A stretch of 64,000 bases of DNA from Enterococcus caccae ATCC BAA-1240 (GTDB lineage: Bacteria; Bacillota; Bacilli; Lactobacillales; Enterococcaceae): positions 248,001 to 312,000 of the forward strand of contig NZ_KE136474.1 of NCBI RefSeq assembly GCF_000407145.1, written 5' to 3'. Below, in pieces: positions 27,694 to 36,870 of this stretch. The notes under the pieces are model-generated. The model saw only the letters and a list, made by a program, of their open reading frames with translations, did no database searches and was not told where the DNA came from. The stretch's first letter is position 1. Each line of letters opens with the position of its first letter. Position numbers and translations under genes: made by a program.

Positions 27694-28407
27694 TTACGTT
27701 TTTCTTCGTCTAGCAAAATCAACAAATTTAAATTTATCTAATCTATGTCTGGATTCTGTGTATTCAAAACAACGTGTATCTTCTAAACTTACCACACTGC
27801 GCACAACAACAACATGAGTATCTTCTTGAATAGCCATTAATTCCTGATCCTCTTTTGTCGCAGCTTCTACTGTAATTTCTTTTTGAGCGTAGCTGATTGC
27901 TAAACCTAAATCGTTTTCAAAATAATCATAAATCGAATCAGCTGCTCGTTCTTCAGGCAATACTTCAATGATTTCCTTTAGCAAATAATCAATATCAACA
28001 ATAACTACTTCTCCATCGATTTCTCTTTGTCGAACTAATCGCCAAACTGCAGCACCTTTTCTCCAACCAGTCAAACGTGCTAAAGAGTCACCAACCTGCT
28101 CTTCTTGTAATTCCACAACCTTAGTTACACTATGAATTTGTTGTGCACTTTGTAATTCTTTGTAGCTAATCACGCCAGAAATCGGCAAATCAAACTTACG
28201 AACATTCAAAACAATTGAGCCTTTGCCTTGTTTCTTTTGAATATAACCTGCATTGATCAGTAAATTCAAGGCCTTGCGAATCGTTTCTCTTGAAACAGAA
28301 TATTGATCAACCAATTGATTTTCGCTCGGAAGTAATGTTCCAGGTTGATAGGTTCCGTCTAAAATCCCTTTTTCCAACTCTAAAAATATATCATGAAACT
28401 TGTTCAT
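27694..28407 (-). CDS. treR: GntR-family repressor, TreR-like
   Basis: A 237-residue transcription factor with an N-terminal winged helix of the GntR type (PSENQLVDQYSVSRETIRKALN, about 28-50) and a C-terminal UTRA ligand domain. It resembles the trehalose operon repressor TreR, which responds to trehalose 6-phosphate. The ATG at 28407 has GGAGGGG upstream; a GTG six bases earlier overlaps that site. It is divergent from the GH65-pgmB operon, and two palindromes of TreR type lie between (28523-28536 and 28571-28582). Its own gene may be autoregulated. The effector sugar is inferred only. Confidence 0.85.
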   Translation of the reverse strand: MNKFHDIFLELEKGILDGTYQPGTLLPSENQLVDQYSVSRETIRKALNLLINAGYIQKKQGKGSIVLNVRKFDLPISGVISYKELQSAQQIHSVTKVVELQEEQVGDSLARLTGWRKGAAVWRLVRQREIDGEVVIVDIDYLLKEIIEVLPEERAADSIYDYFENDLGLAISYAQKEITVEAATKEDQELMAIQEDTHVVVVRSVVSLEDTRCFEYTESRHRLDKFKFVDFARRRKT

Positions 28408-28522
28408 GTCCACCCCTCCACCTTAGGATACTCAAAGAAAATGATAGCATATTCTCACTTAAAAAAATAGCATTCTCAACAAGTATGCACTTAAACCAGC
28501 CTAATTCTTTTTGGACTCTCCA

Positions 28523-28582
28523 CTTGTATTTACAAGCTATTCATACTATAATGTAAACGAAAACGCAAACATGTCTATACAA
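28523..28582 (+). promoter_or_regulatory. Promoter of the GH65-pgmB operon with two TreR-like operators
   Basis: CTTGTATTTACAAG (28523-28536) is a palindrome one base away from the TreR box TTGTATATACAA. Its TTGTAT (28524-28529) doubles as the -35 box; 17 bases on is a perfect -10, TATAAT (28547-28552). A second box, ATGTCTATACAA (28571-28582), lies after the start point. TGTAAACGAAAACG between them is a weak cre-like match. The layout implies repression by the divergent regulator. Confidence 0.75.
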
Positions 28583-28613
28583 GTTTAAATAAATTTTAGA
28601 TAGGAGCATTCCC

Positions 28614-31322
28614 ATGACCGTTTTATTATTTACACTTGAGCCAAACTGCCTACATATTCAAGAAAAAGAACAACAAACTCTACTATCAGAACAAATACTT
28701 CCCTTTTCTGATTTTGAATTTCCAAAAACAGCACAAATTTTAACGACACAAATCAAAGAACTGTATCCCACTGTAGAAGGAGCTATTTTTAACACGATTA
28801 CGCCTGAATTCTATCTTGTAAACAAGCAAGTCTCCCTTTTAAATGAGAGCCTTGAAAATTTTACCAAACAGTTCTCAGAGCTATTGAACATTCCGATTTT
28901 GCTAGCTTCTGAACAGAGTCAAGAAACTGATTTGATCACAGTTCTCAAGGAAAAAGCTGATTATTTAGCTTGGAATCTTGACTATTTTGGTTATACACCT
29001 GGAAAAGAAGAATATTCTGTCGAATCTTTATTAACGATTGGGAATGGCTTTATGGGGCTACGCGGTACAACTCCGGAAATGACCCTTTCGAACGACCATT
29101 ATCCTGCAACCTATATCGCAGGACTCTATAATGAAGAATCCTCCGAAATCGCTGGTCAAATCGTTGAAAATGAGGATTTTGTTAACTCACCAAACAACCA
29201 ATCCATTCACATTAAAGTGTCTGGAACAGATGAATGGTTGAATCTAAAAAATTCTATTTTGCACTATTTACACCGAAATCTAGATTTAAAAACAGGCTTG
29301 TTCACGTCTCACATGATTATTGAAGACTCATATCGACATCAATTAAAAATAACCGCGCATAAAATTGTTAACATGGCAAAAATGAATAATTATAGCATCA
29401 AGTATTCGATCCAACCCTTGAATTTTTCTAAAGAAATCACAGTCAAAGCAACAACTGATGGCTCTGTTTACAATTTTAATGTAGAACGCTATCGCAATTT
29501 AACAGCTAAACACTTCCACATCACACAATTACTTGCAGAAAAAAACAACACTGTGATTGAAATTGAGACCACTCAATCAAAAATAAAGGTTCAGCAAATA
29601 TCTACGATGATTGGAGACTTTTTTGACCCAGCAGCTATAAAAAATACCATTCAAAAAGAAAAAATTGAACAAACACTAACTTTTAGTGCTGAGAAAAATA
29701 ACCTTTATACACTTGAAAAACATATTCAAGTCACAGCCTCAATCGCTGAGCAAAGTTGGGGAAACCCTTCTTTACCGGCAACTTCTTTTGACTTAGAATT
29801 TGCTGAAAGTAAGCGTGCTTGGGAATCCTTGTGGAAAAAATCAGATATTCAACTTACAGGTGATATGATGTCGCAAAAATTATTACGTATTCATACCTAT
29901 CATCTATTAGTGTCTGCCTCTCCATTTAATAATAATGAGCTAGATGTTTCTGTAACTGCTCGTGGTTTACACGGCGAAGCCTATCGCGGTCATATTTTCT
30001 GGGATGAGATCTTTATCTTGCCATTTTATATCCTCCATTTTCCAGAAACTGCAAAACAGCTACTAATGTATCGATACAATCGTTTAGATAAAGCAAAAGA
30101 AAATGCGCGCGAAAGTGGCTATGAAGGGGCGATGTACCCTTGGCAATCCGGTCTTGACGGGAGTGAAGATACACAAAAGCTTCACTTAAATCCTTTAAAT
30201 GGCGAATGGGGTGAAGACCACAGCATCCTGCAACGTCATGTGTCATTAGCGATCGCTTATAATATCTGGATGTATTGGAATAATTCTGGCGATGATCTAT
30301 TTATCAAAGAATATGGAGCTGAAATGTTGTTGGAAATCGCTAATTTCTGGCGCAGTGCTGCGACTTTTGATGAAACGACCAATCGCTATTATATCGATAA
30401 AGTCATGGGTCCTGATGAATTTCATGAAGCTTATCCTGACAGTACCGAAAGCGGCTTAAAAAACAATGCATACACCAACTTAATGGTGGTCTGGCTATTT
30501 GAGGAGTTAGAAACTATCCTCTCACTATTAAATACGCAAGAACAAGCAAAATTATTTAATAAAACAGAAATCACAGCAGAAAATCTTGAAAAAATGAACG
30601 ACATCCGCAAACATTTATCGATCGAAGTCAACGAAGATGGGATCATCGCTCAATATGAAGGCTATTTTGATTTAAAAGAAATCGATTGGGAACAAGCAAA
30701 AGAACAATATGGCAACATTTATCGAATGGATCGTATTTTGAAAGCCGAAGGTCAGTCTCCTGATGACTATAAAGTATCTAAACAAGCCGATACGTTGATG
30801 CTATTTTATAATCTAAATAAAGAAAAAATCGATGAAATTTTAGAGGAGCTTGGCTACGATTTACCTACAGATTATCTTGAAAAAAATCTTTTATACTATT
30901 TAAACAGAACATCTCACGGTTCTACTTTGTCAAGAATCGTCCATGCACAACTGGCAGAAGAAGTTGCCTTCCATGATTTATCTTGGAAATTATATCAAGA
31001 AGCTCTCTATTCTGATTATCAAGATATTCAAGGTGGAACGACCGCTGAAGGAATCCATACAGGTGTGATGGCTGCAACAATTTATGTGACCTTAACCACT
31101 TATGCTGGAATCGATATTAAAAAGAATTATCTAACGATCAAACCAAACTTACCTAAAAACTGGTCGGATATAACGTTTAATTTTGACCATAAAGGGATTC
31201 ACTATTCTGTAACGGTTTCAAAAAATTCAGTGCAAATTTGTCCTTCTAAAAAGACAACAGTGATTGTTAAAGACCAATCTTATCAATTAACAGCAGACGA
31301 AAATACGATTATTACCTACTAA
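28614..31322 (+). CDS. Glycoside hydrolase family 65 disaccharide phosphorylase
   Basis: The 902-residue enzyme should split an alpha-linked disaccharide, or its 6-phosphate, with inorganic phosphate, giving beta-glucose 1-phosphate. GH65 features: TIGNGFMGLRGT near residue 140, the (alpha/alpha)6 barrel with HIFWDEIFILPF, catalytic acid Glu in VMGPDEFHEAYPDS (near residue 600), and phosphate-contact HGSTLS near 770. The first about 115 residues are an extra N-terminal region not found in ordinary maltose or trehalose phosphorylases of about 750-790 residues. Adjacent pgmB uses the product. With TreR-like control, trehalose or trehalose 6-phosphate is the likeliest substrate, but kojibiose, nigerose and maltose are open. 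Confidence 0.88.
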   Translation: MTVLLFTLEPNCLHIQEKEQQTLLSEQILPFSDFEFPKTAQILTTQIKELYPTVEGAIFNTITPEFYLVNKQVSLLNESLENFTKQFSELLNIPILLASEQSQETDLITVLKEKADYLAWNLDYFGYTPGKEEYSVESLLTIGNGFMGLRGTTPEMTLSNDHYPATYIAGLYNEESSEIAGQIVENEDFVNSPNNQSIHIKVSGTDEWLNLKNSILHYLHRNLDLKTGLFTSHMIIEDSYRHQLKITAHKIVNMAKMNNYSIKYSIQPLNFSKEITVKATTDGSVYNFNVERYRNLTAKHFHITQLLAEKNNTVIEIETTQSKIKVQQISTMIGDFFDPAAIKNTIQKEKIEQTLTFSAEKNNLYTLEKHIQVTASIAEQSWGNPSLPATSFDLEFAESKRAWESLWKKSDIQLTGDMMSQKLLRIHTYHLLVSASPFNNNELDVSVTARGLHGEAYRGHIFWDEIFILPFYILHFPETAKQLLMYRYNRLDKAKENARESGYEGAMYPWQSGLDGSEDTQKLHLNPLNGEWGEDHSILQRHVSLAIAYNIWMYWNNSGDDLFIKEYGAEMLLEIANFWRSAATFDETTNRYYIDKVMGPDEFHEAYPDSTESGLKNNAYTNLMVVWLFEELETILSLLNTQEQAKLFNKTEITAENLEKMNDIRKHLSIEVNEDGIIAQYEGYFDLKEIDWEQAKEQYGNIYRMDRILKAEGQSPDDYKVSKQADTLMLFYNLNKEKIDEILEELGYDLPTDYLEKNLLYYLNRTSHGSTLSRIVHAQLAEEVAFHDLSWKLYQEALYSDYQDIQGGTTAEGIHTGVMAATIYVTLTTYAGIDIKKNYLTIKPNLPKNWSDITFNFDHKGIHYSVTVSKNSVQICPSKKTTVIVKDQSYQLTADENTIITY

Positions 31323-31342
31323 AAACAGACAGGAGTATCCCA

Positions 31343-31993
31343 ATGAAAAAAGGATTTATTTTTGATTTAGACGGCGTCATTACAGATACAGCCAAGTTCC
31401 ATTACATTGCTTGGAAAGATTTAGCACAAAGTCTGGGCATTACAATCGATGAAGCATTCAATGAAACGCTAAAAGGGATCAGCCGTATGGATTCTTTGGA
31501 TAAAATTTTAGCTTATGGACAACGAGAAAATGACTTTACTTTAGCAGAAAAAGAAGCTCTAGCTCAAAAGAAAAATGATGAATATGTTAAACTTCTGGCA
31601 GACCTTTCTGAAACAGACTTATTGCCAGGTGTACATGATTTTTTAGCCCAAGCAAAAGAACACAATATTCCTTGTTCGATCGCTTCAGCTTCTAAAAATG
31701 CACCAATGATTTTAGAGAAATTAGGTGTTCTTGATTTCTTCGGTCATATCGTTGATCCGGAAACTCTGAAAAAAGGAAAGCCTGATCCAGAAATTTTCAT
31801 AAAGGCAGCGGAATGTATCGGCGTTGTGCCAAACGATGCAATAGGTTTCGAGGATGCACAAGCCGGAATCGAAGGAATCAAAGCTGCTGGAATGTATGCT
31901 GTAGGTATTTCGGCCACAGAAACCTTAGCTGGAGCAGATTTACAGGTTACTTCAATGACTGAACTAGATATTGAACAGTTACTAACTATTTAG
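31343..31993 (+). CDS. pgmB: Beta-phosphoglucomutase
   Basis: PgmB converts beta-glucose 1-phosphate, the product of the GH65 enzyme upstream, into glucose 6-phosphate. The 216-residue HAD-family protein has the nucleophile motif FDLDGVITDTAKFH (residues 6-19), the cap domain with LKGISRMDSLDKIL, SIASASKNA (motif II) and GFEDAQAGIEGIKAAG (motif IV). It begins 20 bases after the GH65 stop with its own AGGAG site, so the two form an operon closed by the terminator at 32004-32044. Confidence 0.95.
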   Translation: MKKGFIFDLDGVITDTAKFHYIAWKDLAQSLGITIDEAFNETLKGISRMDSLDKILAYGQRENDFTLAEKEALAQKKNDEYVKLLADLSETDLLPGVHDFLAQAKEHNIPCSIASASKNAPMILEKLGVLDFFGHIVDPETLKKGKPDPEIFIKAAECIGVVPNDAIGFEDAQAGIEGIKAAGMYAVGISATETLAGADLQVTSMTELDIEQLLTI

Positions 31994-32003
31994 AAAATAT
32001 ATG

Positions 32004-32044
32004 AAAAGAGAGCAGGTCTACGTAAAATGACTTGCTCTCTTTTC
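32004..32044 (+). terminator. Terminator of the GH65-pgmB operon
   Basis: AAAAGAGAGCAGGTC and GACTTGCTCTCTTTT pair with one bulge/mismatch around a 10-base loop; the stem ends in T residues. Confidence 0.85.
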
Positions 32045-32165
32045 GTTTTAAAAGCAGATTAGTGAAAAATCAATTCTTAAGAAATATCAAAAGATTTCAT
32101 TTCCATTTCAAAAACAAGTCCAATATGTTACGATATCATTACAAAAAGAAATGGGGTTAGAAATA

Positions 32166-32990
32166 ATGAAAAGGAAATTGTTTAGTGAATTATCACCGCT
32201 AACGTATGAAATCTCTATAAAAAAGAATATTTTTCAGAGAAAAATGCGAGATTTTATTCAACAGGAGCCGCTTGCTCAAACTAAAACGGATGAGCTTTTA
32301 GCTGTATCCGTTTACAAGCATACCTCTTTGATACGCCGAAAATTAGGAAATACGGATCTAACATTACAGGAAAATAAAGCAGCGAATTTAAAACTGGCTG
32401 CACCTAAAGTATCAAACATTTTGATCAAACCGAACGAAACGTTCTCTTTCTGGCATTTAGTTGGTAAATGTTCTGCAAGTAAAGGATATAAAGATGGTGT
32501 AACGATTTTTAACGATGCTGTTCGCCCTGGACTTGGTGGAGGTCTTTGCCAGTTTACTAACTTGATTCATTGGATCATTCTTCATTCACCATTAGAAATC
32601 ACTGAACATCACCACCATGACGGCTTAGATCTTTTCCCAGATTATGGGCGTAAAATCCCTTTTGGGACAGGGACATCGATTGTTTATAATTACCTGGACT
32701 ATCGCTTTAAAAATAATACGAAAAATACCTATCAACTGATTATTTCTGTCAGCGAAACCCATCTTAATGGTGAACTTCGCTCAGACAATGAACAAGTTTA
32801 CAGTTATCATATTCGTGCTGAAAATGAATATTTTTCAAAAGAAAATGGACACGTTTTCCGTAATGGACAAATTTTCAGAAAATGTATCGATAAAAGAACA
32901 GGTAATCTATTGGAAAAGAAACTGATCAAAGAAAATCATGCACGTGTGTTGTATGACACAACAAATTTAGAAATAAGAGCAACTCATTAA
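32166..32990 (+). CDS. VanW-like protein
   Basis: The 274-residue protein belongs to the VanW family. The core signature is clear: NILIKPNETFSFWHLVGKCS, GYKDGVTIFNDAVRPGLGGGLCQFTNLIHW, and HHHHDGLDLFPDYGRKIPFGTGTS. VanW occurs in some vanB clusters but is not needed for vancomycin resistance, and no van ligase or sensor genes are here. Function is unknown. I favour ATG 32166 (MKRKLFSELSPLTYE), with GGGG about nine bases upstream, over the ATG at 32151. There is no signal peptide. Confidence 0.85.
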   Translation: MKRKLFSELSPLTYEISIKKNIFQRKMRDFIQQEPLAQTKTDELLAVSVYKHTSLIRRKLGNTDLTLQENKAANLKLAAPKVSNILIKPNETFSFWHLVGKCSASKGYKDGVTIFNDAVRPGLGGGLCQFTNLIHWIILHSPLEITEHHHHDGLDLFPDYGRKIPFGTGTSIVYNYLDYRFKNNTKNTYQLIISVSETHLNGELRSDNEQVYSYHIRAENEYFSKENGHVFRNGQIFRKCIDKRTGNLLEKKLIKENHARVLYDTTNLEIRATH

Positions 32991-33356
32991 ATGCATCGAG
33001 CAATTATACTATTGATAGAAATTTAAATCATTCATTCTAGTAAAACTAAAACAAAGAGTAAGTATTGTTGATAAGATTTATATAGGACATCTTGATTTTC
33101 TCCTTTTGATTGGTTTTCGTCGCCTTCATTCTAAAGGATATCAGGGTGTTTTTCTATACACTATTCCCACTTCCCTGAAACTCATCCGCCTTACATTTTA
33201 TTTATATTTTATTAAAAAACAAAAAAGCATCACTTTTTGACTTAAAACAATAAAAACATTACTTTATATTTCCAAAAAACAAATATAAATGATAATATAA
33301 CCATATGAATTTAAAAAAATTCATAATATGAAAGAACGGGAAGGAGAATGTTACAA
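32991..33356. other. Intergenic region upstream of the pilus operon
   Basis: These 366 very AT-rich bases hold no credible gene. TTGACT at about 33238 followed by AT-rich sequence, and TGATAATAT at about 33290-33298, are possible promoter elements of the pilin gene. No clear operator is seen. Confidence 0.4.
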
Positions 33357-35120
33357 ATGTTAAAGAAAAGTGTAAGGAATTTTTGGTCGTTGCTTATGAT
33401 TTTTGTTTTAATGGTGCCTCTTAGTTTTTCTTTGTTCAGTAGTCATGCCCAAGCCGTTACAGAAAAGCCCACAGAAGGAAAATTGTTTATTCACAAGTTA
33501 AAGTTTGGTGGCGCACAGGACTTGCCCACGATTGCCGGAGACGGAGCCCAATTAACCGAACTACCTTCTGGAGCTGCGCCTTCTCCTGATGTTGAATTTG
33601 CCGTAGTTTCACTGAAAAAAAGCAAATTAAGCTCTAGCCCAAGCCAGGCTGAAGCAATCGCTTATTACAATTCAGTGAAAAACAATCCAAATGTTGTGCA
33701 AACAACTGGCAAAACCGACGCTGCTGGTATTTTTGAGACAAAGACATTGCCGGCAGATAAATATTTAGTTGTAGAATTAACCTCTGAATTAGGAGCTACA
33801 AAAATTGCTGCCCCCGTTGTTGTTTCACTACCGATCATGAACACAGATGGTTCAGCTTGGAATGATCAAGTTCACATCTATACCAAAAATGCAGTAACGC
33901 TAGGCGCTGCAAAAACACAAAAGTTAACAGAAGATAACCAACCATTGATCGGTGCAACATTTTCTCTGTATAAAAAAGGAGCTACTGGTCAAGCAGATAA
34001 TTTAGTTCAAGCTGATTTAGTATCTCATGGCGACGGTTTTACAGATATCGTTGGCAATTTAGTTGTAGGAGATTACTATTTTATTGAAACAAATGCACCT
34101 GATAACTTCTTACTAAATGGTCGTAAAGTTGATTTCTCAATCAAACCTGAAAATCACGCCTATAATGAAAGCGGTGCCTTGGACGAAGCGAAAGTTGTTT
34201 CAACTAATTTACTAAACTATCTAAAACCAACATTATCAGGCGAGCGATTGACTGATGAAAGTACTGATATTGGTAAAACTGTCACTTGGAAAGTCACTAC
34301 AGACGTACCAAAGAACATCAAAGAATATACTAAATACGTTATCACCAATACGTTAGACTCACATTTAACGTATATTGGGAATATCATCATCACACTTGAT
34401 GGCGTTCAATTGAATCCTTCATACTACAAAGTAACTGAAGCAAATGGTGTCATTACAATCATCTTTATTGAAGAACTTTTCCCAGGCTCTACTAGTCAAT
34501 TAGCTAACGGAAAACAGATTACCATTACATTTGATACAGTCATCAATCATACTGCTATACCAGGTACACCTATTTCCAACAATTCTATCTTAACCGTAAA
34601 TAATGGTTATGTAGATGCTGCCACAACTCAACCAACACCGCCAACAGTTGAAACAGGTGGTCGTAAGTTCTTAAAAGTCAATTCTTCACAAAAACCATTG
34701 GCAAATGCTGAATTTGTTATCTACAAAAATGCGAATGCTAAAGAAAACAATGGCTATAAAGGACCTCTTTACCTAAAAAGAAATAATGATAAAACAATTA
34801 CTTGGGTAAAAGAAAAGAAAGAAGCAACCGTTCTAACTTCTGATCAAGAGGGTAAGTTTGAAGCTTATGGATTAGGCTATGGCTCATACTTACTAGAAGA
34901 AACAAAAGCACCTAGCGGCTACAATCTTTTGACAGAAGACAAGAAATTCACGATCGACAAGAAAAGTTATTCAGATGAAGCTCAACTAGTTATTCTGAAT
35001 ACAAACGCACCAACGATTCCCATCACTGGGTCAATTGGAACTATCCTATTTTTTGCTCTTGGCCTAATTTTAATGGGAGTAGCATTCCTATTTTATAGAA
35101 AAAAATATAGTCATGCATAA
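33357..35120 (+). CDS. LPXTG-anchored pilin with isopeptide-forming domains
   Basis: A 587-residue surface protein predicted to polymerise into pili. In order: signal peptide (about 1-33, ending AQA), N-terminal domain, pilin-type motif W-x3-V-H-I-YTK (AWNDQVHIYTKN, variant of WxxxVxVYPK whose Lys forms the inter-subunit bond), Cna-B-like domains with E-boxes YFIETNAPDNF and YLLEETKAPSGY, then the sorting signal IPITG, a membrane helix and tail YRKKYSHA. I chose the ATG at 33357 since GGAAGGAG lies about ten bases upstream; an ATG at 33348 is too close. It is followed after about 100 bases by a class C sortase gene. Confidence 0.9.
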   Translation: MLKKSVRNFWSLLMIFVLMVPLSFSLFSSHAQAVTEKPTEGKLFIHKLKFGGAQDLPTIAGDGAQLTELPSGAAPSPDVEFAVVSLKKSKLSSSPSQAEAIAYYNSVKNNPNVVQTTGKTDAAGIFETKTLPADKYLVVELTSELGATKIAAPVVVSLPIMNTDGSAWNDQVHIYTKNAVTLGAAKTQKLTEDNQPLIGATFSLYKKGATGQADNLVQADLVSHGDGFTDIVGNLVVGDYYFIETNAPDNFLLNGRKVDFSIKPENHAYNESGALDEAKVVSTNLLNYLKPTLSGERLTDESTDIGKTVTWKVTTDVPKNIKEYTKYVITNTLDSHLTYIGNIIITLDGVQLNPSYYKVTEANGVITIIFIEELFPGSTSQLANGKQITITFDTVINHTAIPGTPISNNSILTVNNGYVDAATTQPTPPTVETGGRKFLKVNSSQKPLANAEFVIYKNANAKENNGYKGPLYLKRNNDKTITWVKEKKEATVLTSDQEGKFEAYGLGYGSYLLEETKAPSGYNLLTEDKKFTIDKKSYSDEAQLVILNTNAPTIPITGSIGTILFFALGLILMGVAFLFYRKKYSHA

Positions 35121-35136
35121 TTGTTAACGAAGATAA

Positions 35137-35174
35137 ACAGAAAGCGTGGGGAGTCATTTCTCATGCTTTTCTGT
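35137..35174 (+). terminator. Imperfect hairpin between pilin and sortase genes
   Basis: ACAGAAAGCGTG pairs imperfectly with CATGCTTTTCTGT. There is no long T run, so it may only attenuate transcription, giving more pilin than sortase mRNA. Confidence 0.4.
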
Positions 35175-35222
35175 CTATATTTAATACTTTAAAAAAAGAC
35201 TGTCTTAAAGGTAGGAGAGAAA

Positions 35223-36158
35223 ATGACGAAAATACAGGTGCAAAAAAGGAAGAAAAATACTGGCATCAATATCCTTATGGGAAGTATTTTCCTTGCCGGT
35301 TTTCTTCTATTTTCCTATCCGATCCTAAGTAATTTATATGCTAATTTTTATCATACACGTGTGATTGATACCTACCAAAAAGAAGTTAACCAAAAATCTC
35401 GTGATGAAAAAATGAAGTTAGTAACAGATATGATGAACTACAATAAAGATATGATAACTGGCGGTGAGCTTGTCGGTGAAGATCCTTTTGATAATAAGAA
35501 TGAAAAGAAGCCTGAGAAAAAAGACAAAAAACATAAGGTCATTGATGCACTAGAAAATAAATTAGGCGATGTTTTAGGATATATCACAATCCCAGAAATA
35601 AATGTTAAGTTACCTGTTTACAGCGGTGCATCGGATTTACAACTGCAAAAAGGAATTGGTGTATTGGAAGGAACATCTTTGCCCATCGGTGGTAAGAATA
35701 CACATAGTGTTCTTACTGGCCATCGAGGACTTCCCAGTTCAAAACTTTTTTCAGATCTTCCCGAATTAAAAAAAGGTGATACTTTTTTCATTGATATTAT
35801 CGGTGAAACTCATGAATACAGGATAAATCAAATTAAAACCGTTTTACCAGAAGACATCACAGATTTAAAAATAGTGCCTGAAAAAGACTACATCACACTA
35901 CTGACCTGTACACCTTATATGATAAACACTCACCGCCTCCTTGTCAGAGGTGAACGAATTCCACTAGAAAAAAAAGCAAAGGAGAAAAAAATGACAAACT
36001 GGTGCTGTTACTTAAATACTGCTCTTCAGATCATCATCATCCTGCTCATTTTATTATTCTGGCGCTATGTGCACAAAACAAATAAAAAACAAAAATTAAA
36101 ACTAAAAGAAAAAAAACGCTTAGCACAAAAAAAGAAACGAAAACGCAAAGTTGAATAA
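35223..36158 (+). CDS. srtC: Class C (pilus-polymerising) sortase
   Basis: The 311-residue membrane enzyme joins pilin subunits through lysine side chains. Evidence: N-terminal transmembrane helix (about 16-36), the lid motif DPF in GGELVGEDPFDNKN, typical for class C, catalytic His in LTGHRGLPSS, catalytic Cys in TLLTCTPYMINTHRLLVRGER with the Arg, and a second transmembrane helix near residues 263-282 followed by a very basic tail. The gene is preceded by GTAGGAGA. It is the only sortase in the window and should serve the adjacent pilin. Confidence 0.93.
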   Translation: MTKIQVQKRKKNTGINILMGSIFLAGFLLFSYPILSNLYANFYHTRVIDTYQKEVNQKSRDEKMKLVTDMMNYNKDMITGGELVGEDPFDNKNEKKPEKKDKKHKVIDALENKLGDVLGYITIPEINVKLPVYSGASDLQLQKGIGVLEGTSLPIGGKNTHSVLTGHRGLPSSKLFSDLPELKKGDTFFIDIIGETHEYRINQIKTVLPEDITDLKIVPEKDYITLLTCTPYMINTHRLLVRGERIPLEKKAKEKKMTNWCCYLNTALQIIIILLILLFWRYVHKTNKKQKLKLKEKKRLAQKKKRKRKVE

Positions 36159-36163
36159 ATTTT

Positions 36164-36225
36164 AAAAAAAATCACTCGCTAGGTTTCCCAATTTAATAGG
36201 GCAGCCTGAACGAGTGATTCTTTTT
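36164..36225 (+). terminator. Terminator of the pilus operon
   Basis: AATCACTCG (36170-36178) pairs with CGAGTGATT (36211-36219), followed by CTTTTT; inside, AGG...CCC and GGG...CCT can extend the structure. Confidence 0.75.
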
Positions 36226-36241
36226 CTGTTCAAATTAGCAT

Positions 36242-36751
36242 TTACAAGATAACTTTTTTCCATTTACGTATCTTGGTTCTAAAGTTTGTGAATGGTGCAA
36301 CCGTATTGATATGGACCCATTTATATAATGGCCACATTGCTTTGGTGGTAGCGTAATTTCTCTGTCCCGCTTCAAACAACTCTTGATCTGAAAGTGTTGC
36401 TAACCAAGTACATACCTCAGCGACAGATGCTCTTAGCATTTCTCTTTGCTCAGCGATGCTGAATTTTCCATATTTTTCATAAAAAGATTGATACAAGCCA
36501 CCTAAATTATTCCATTTATACTCTGGAGTCGGTGTTTGGACGACTTTTCCAGCTTGCTCATCTTTCTCCCATTGTAAAATCAAATTCACCCATCCAAGCT
36601 GATAAGATAGATTTTCTGAAGGTGTTTTGTCTACTTCTTCGCTTCTTGTATCTTTTAGTGATTCGGGTATTTGTTCAAACTCATCATCATATTTCTCATA
36701 TCTTTTTTGTATCTCGTCAATCAATGCTTGTTTCGTCTCATATGTACGCAT
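36242..36751 (-). CDS. ClbS/DfsB family four-helix bundle protein
   Basis: The 169-residue soluble protein resembles the ClbS/DfsB (DUF1706) family: [20 protein letters not shown] at the start, [38 protein letters not shown], and a C-terminal [21 protein letters not shown]. ClbS inactivates colibactin in E. coli, but most relatives, including those of enterococci, have no known substrate. It is divergent from a MerR regulator with about 120 bases between, which may control it. Confidence 0.85.
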   Translation of the reverse strand: MRTYETKQALIDEIQKRYEKYDDEFEQIPESLKDTRSEEVDKTPSENLSYQLGWVNLILQWEKDEQAGKVVQTPTPEYKWNNLGGLYQSFYEKYGKFSIAEQREMLRASVAEVCTWLATLSDQELFEAGQRNYATTKAMWPLYKWVHINTVAPFTNFRTKIRKWKKVIL

Positions 36752-36870
36752 TACGCCATTCCCTTCTGTCCGATAATTTCTGTCTTCTGTTTATTTTAAA
36801 CCTTGTCATAATGTCAAAGTCAAGTGTATAGTTATAAATAGAAATCTGACCATCTATTTAAGGAGGAAAC

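Noticed and set aside
32166..32990. Vancomycin resistance cluster suggested by VanW
   Set aside because: No VanA/B ligase, VanH, VanX, VanY or VanRS is adjacent; orphan VanW-family proteins are widespread in Firmicutes.
33046..33090. 14-codon minus-strand frame (MSYINLINNTYSLF) behind AAAAGGAG
   Set aside because: The binding site is good, but the frame is very short, has no neighbour on its strand to support it and the region is AT-rich enough for chance.
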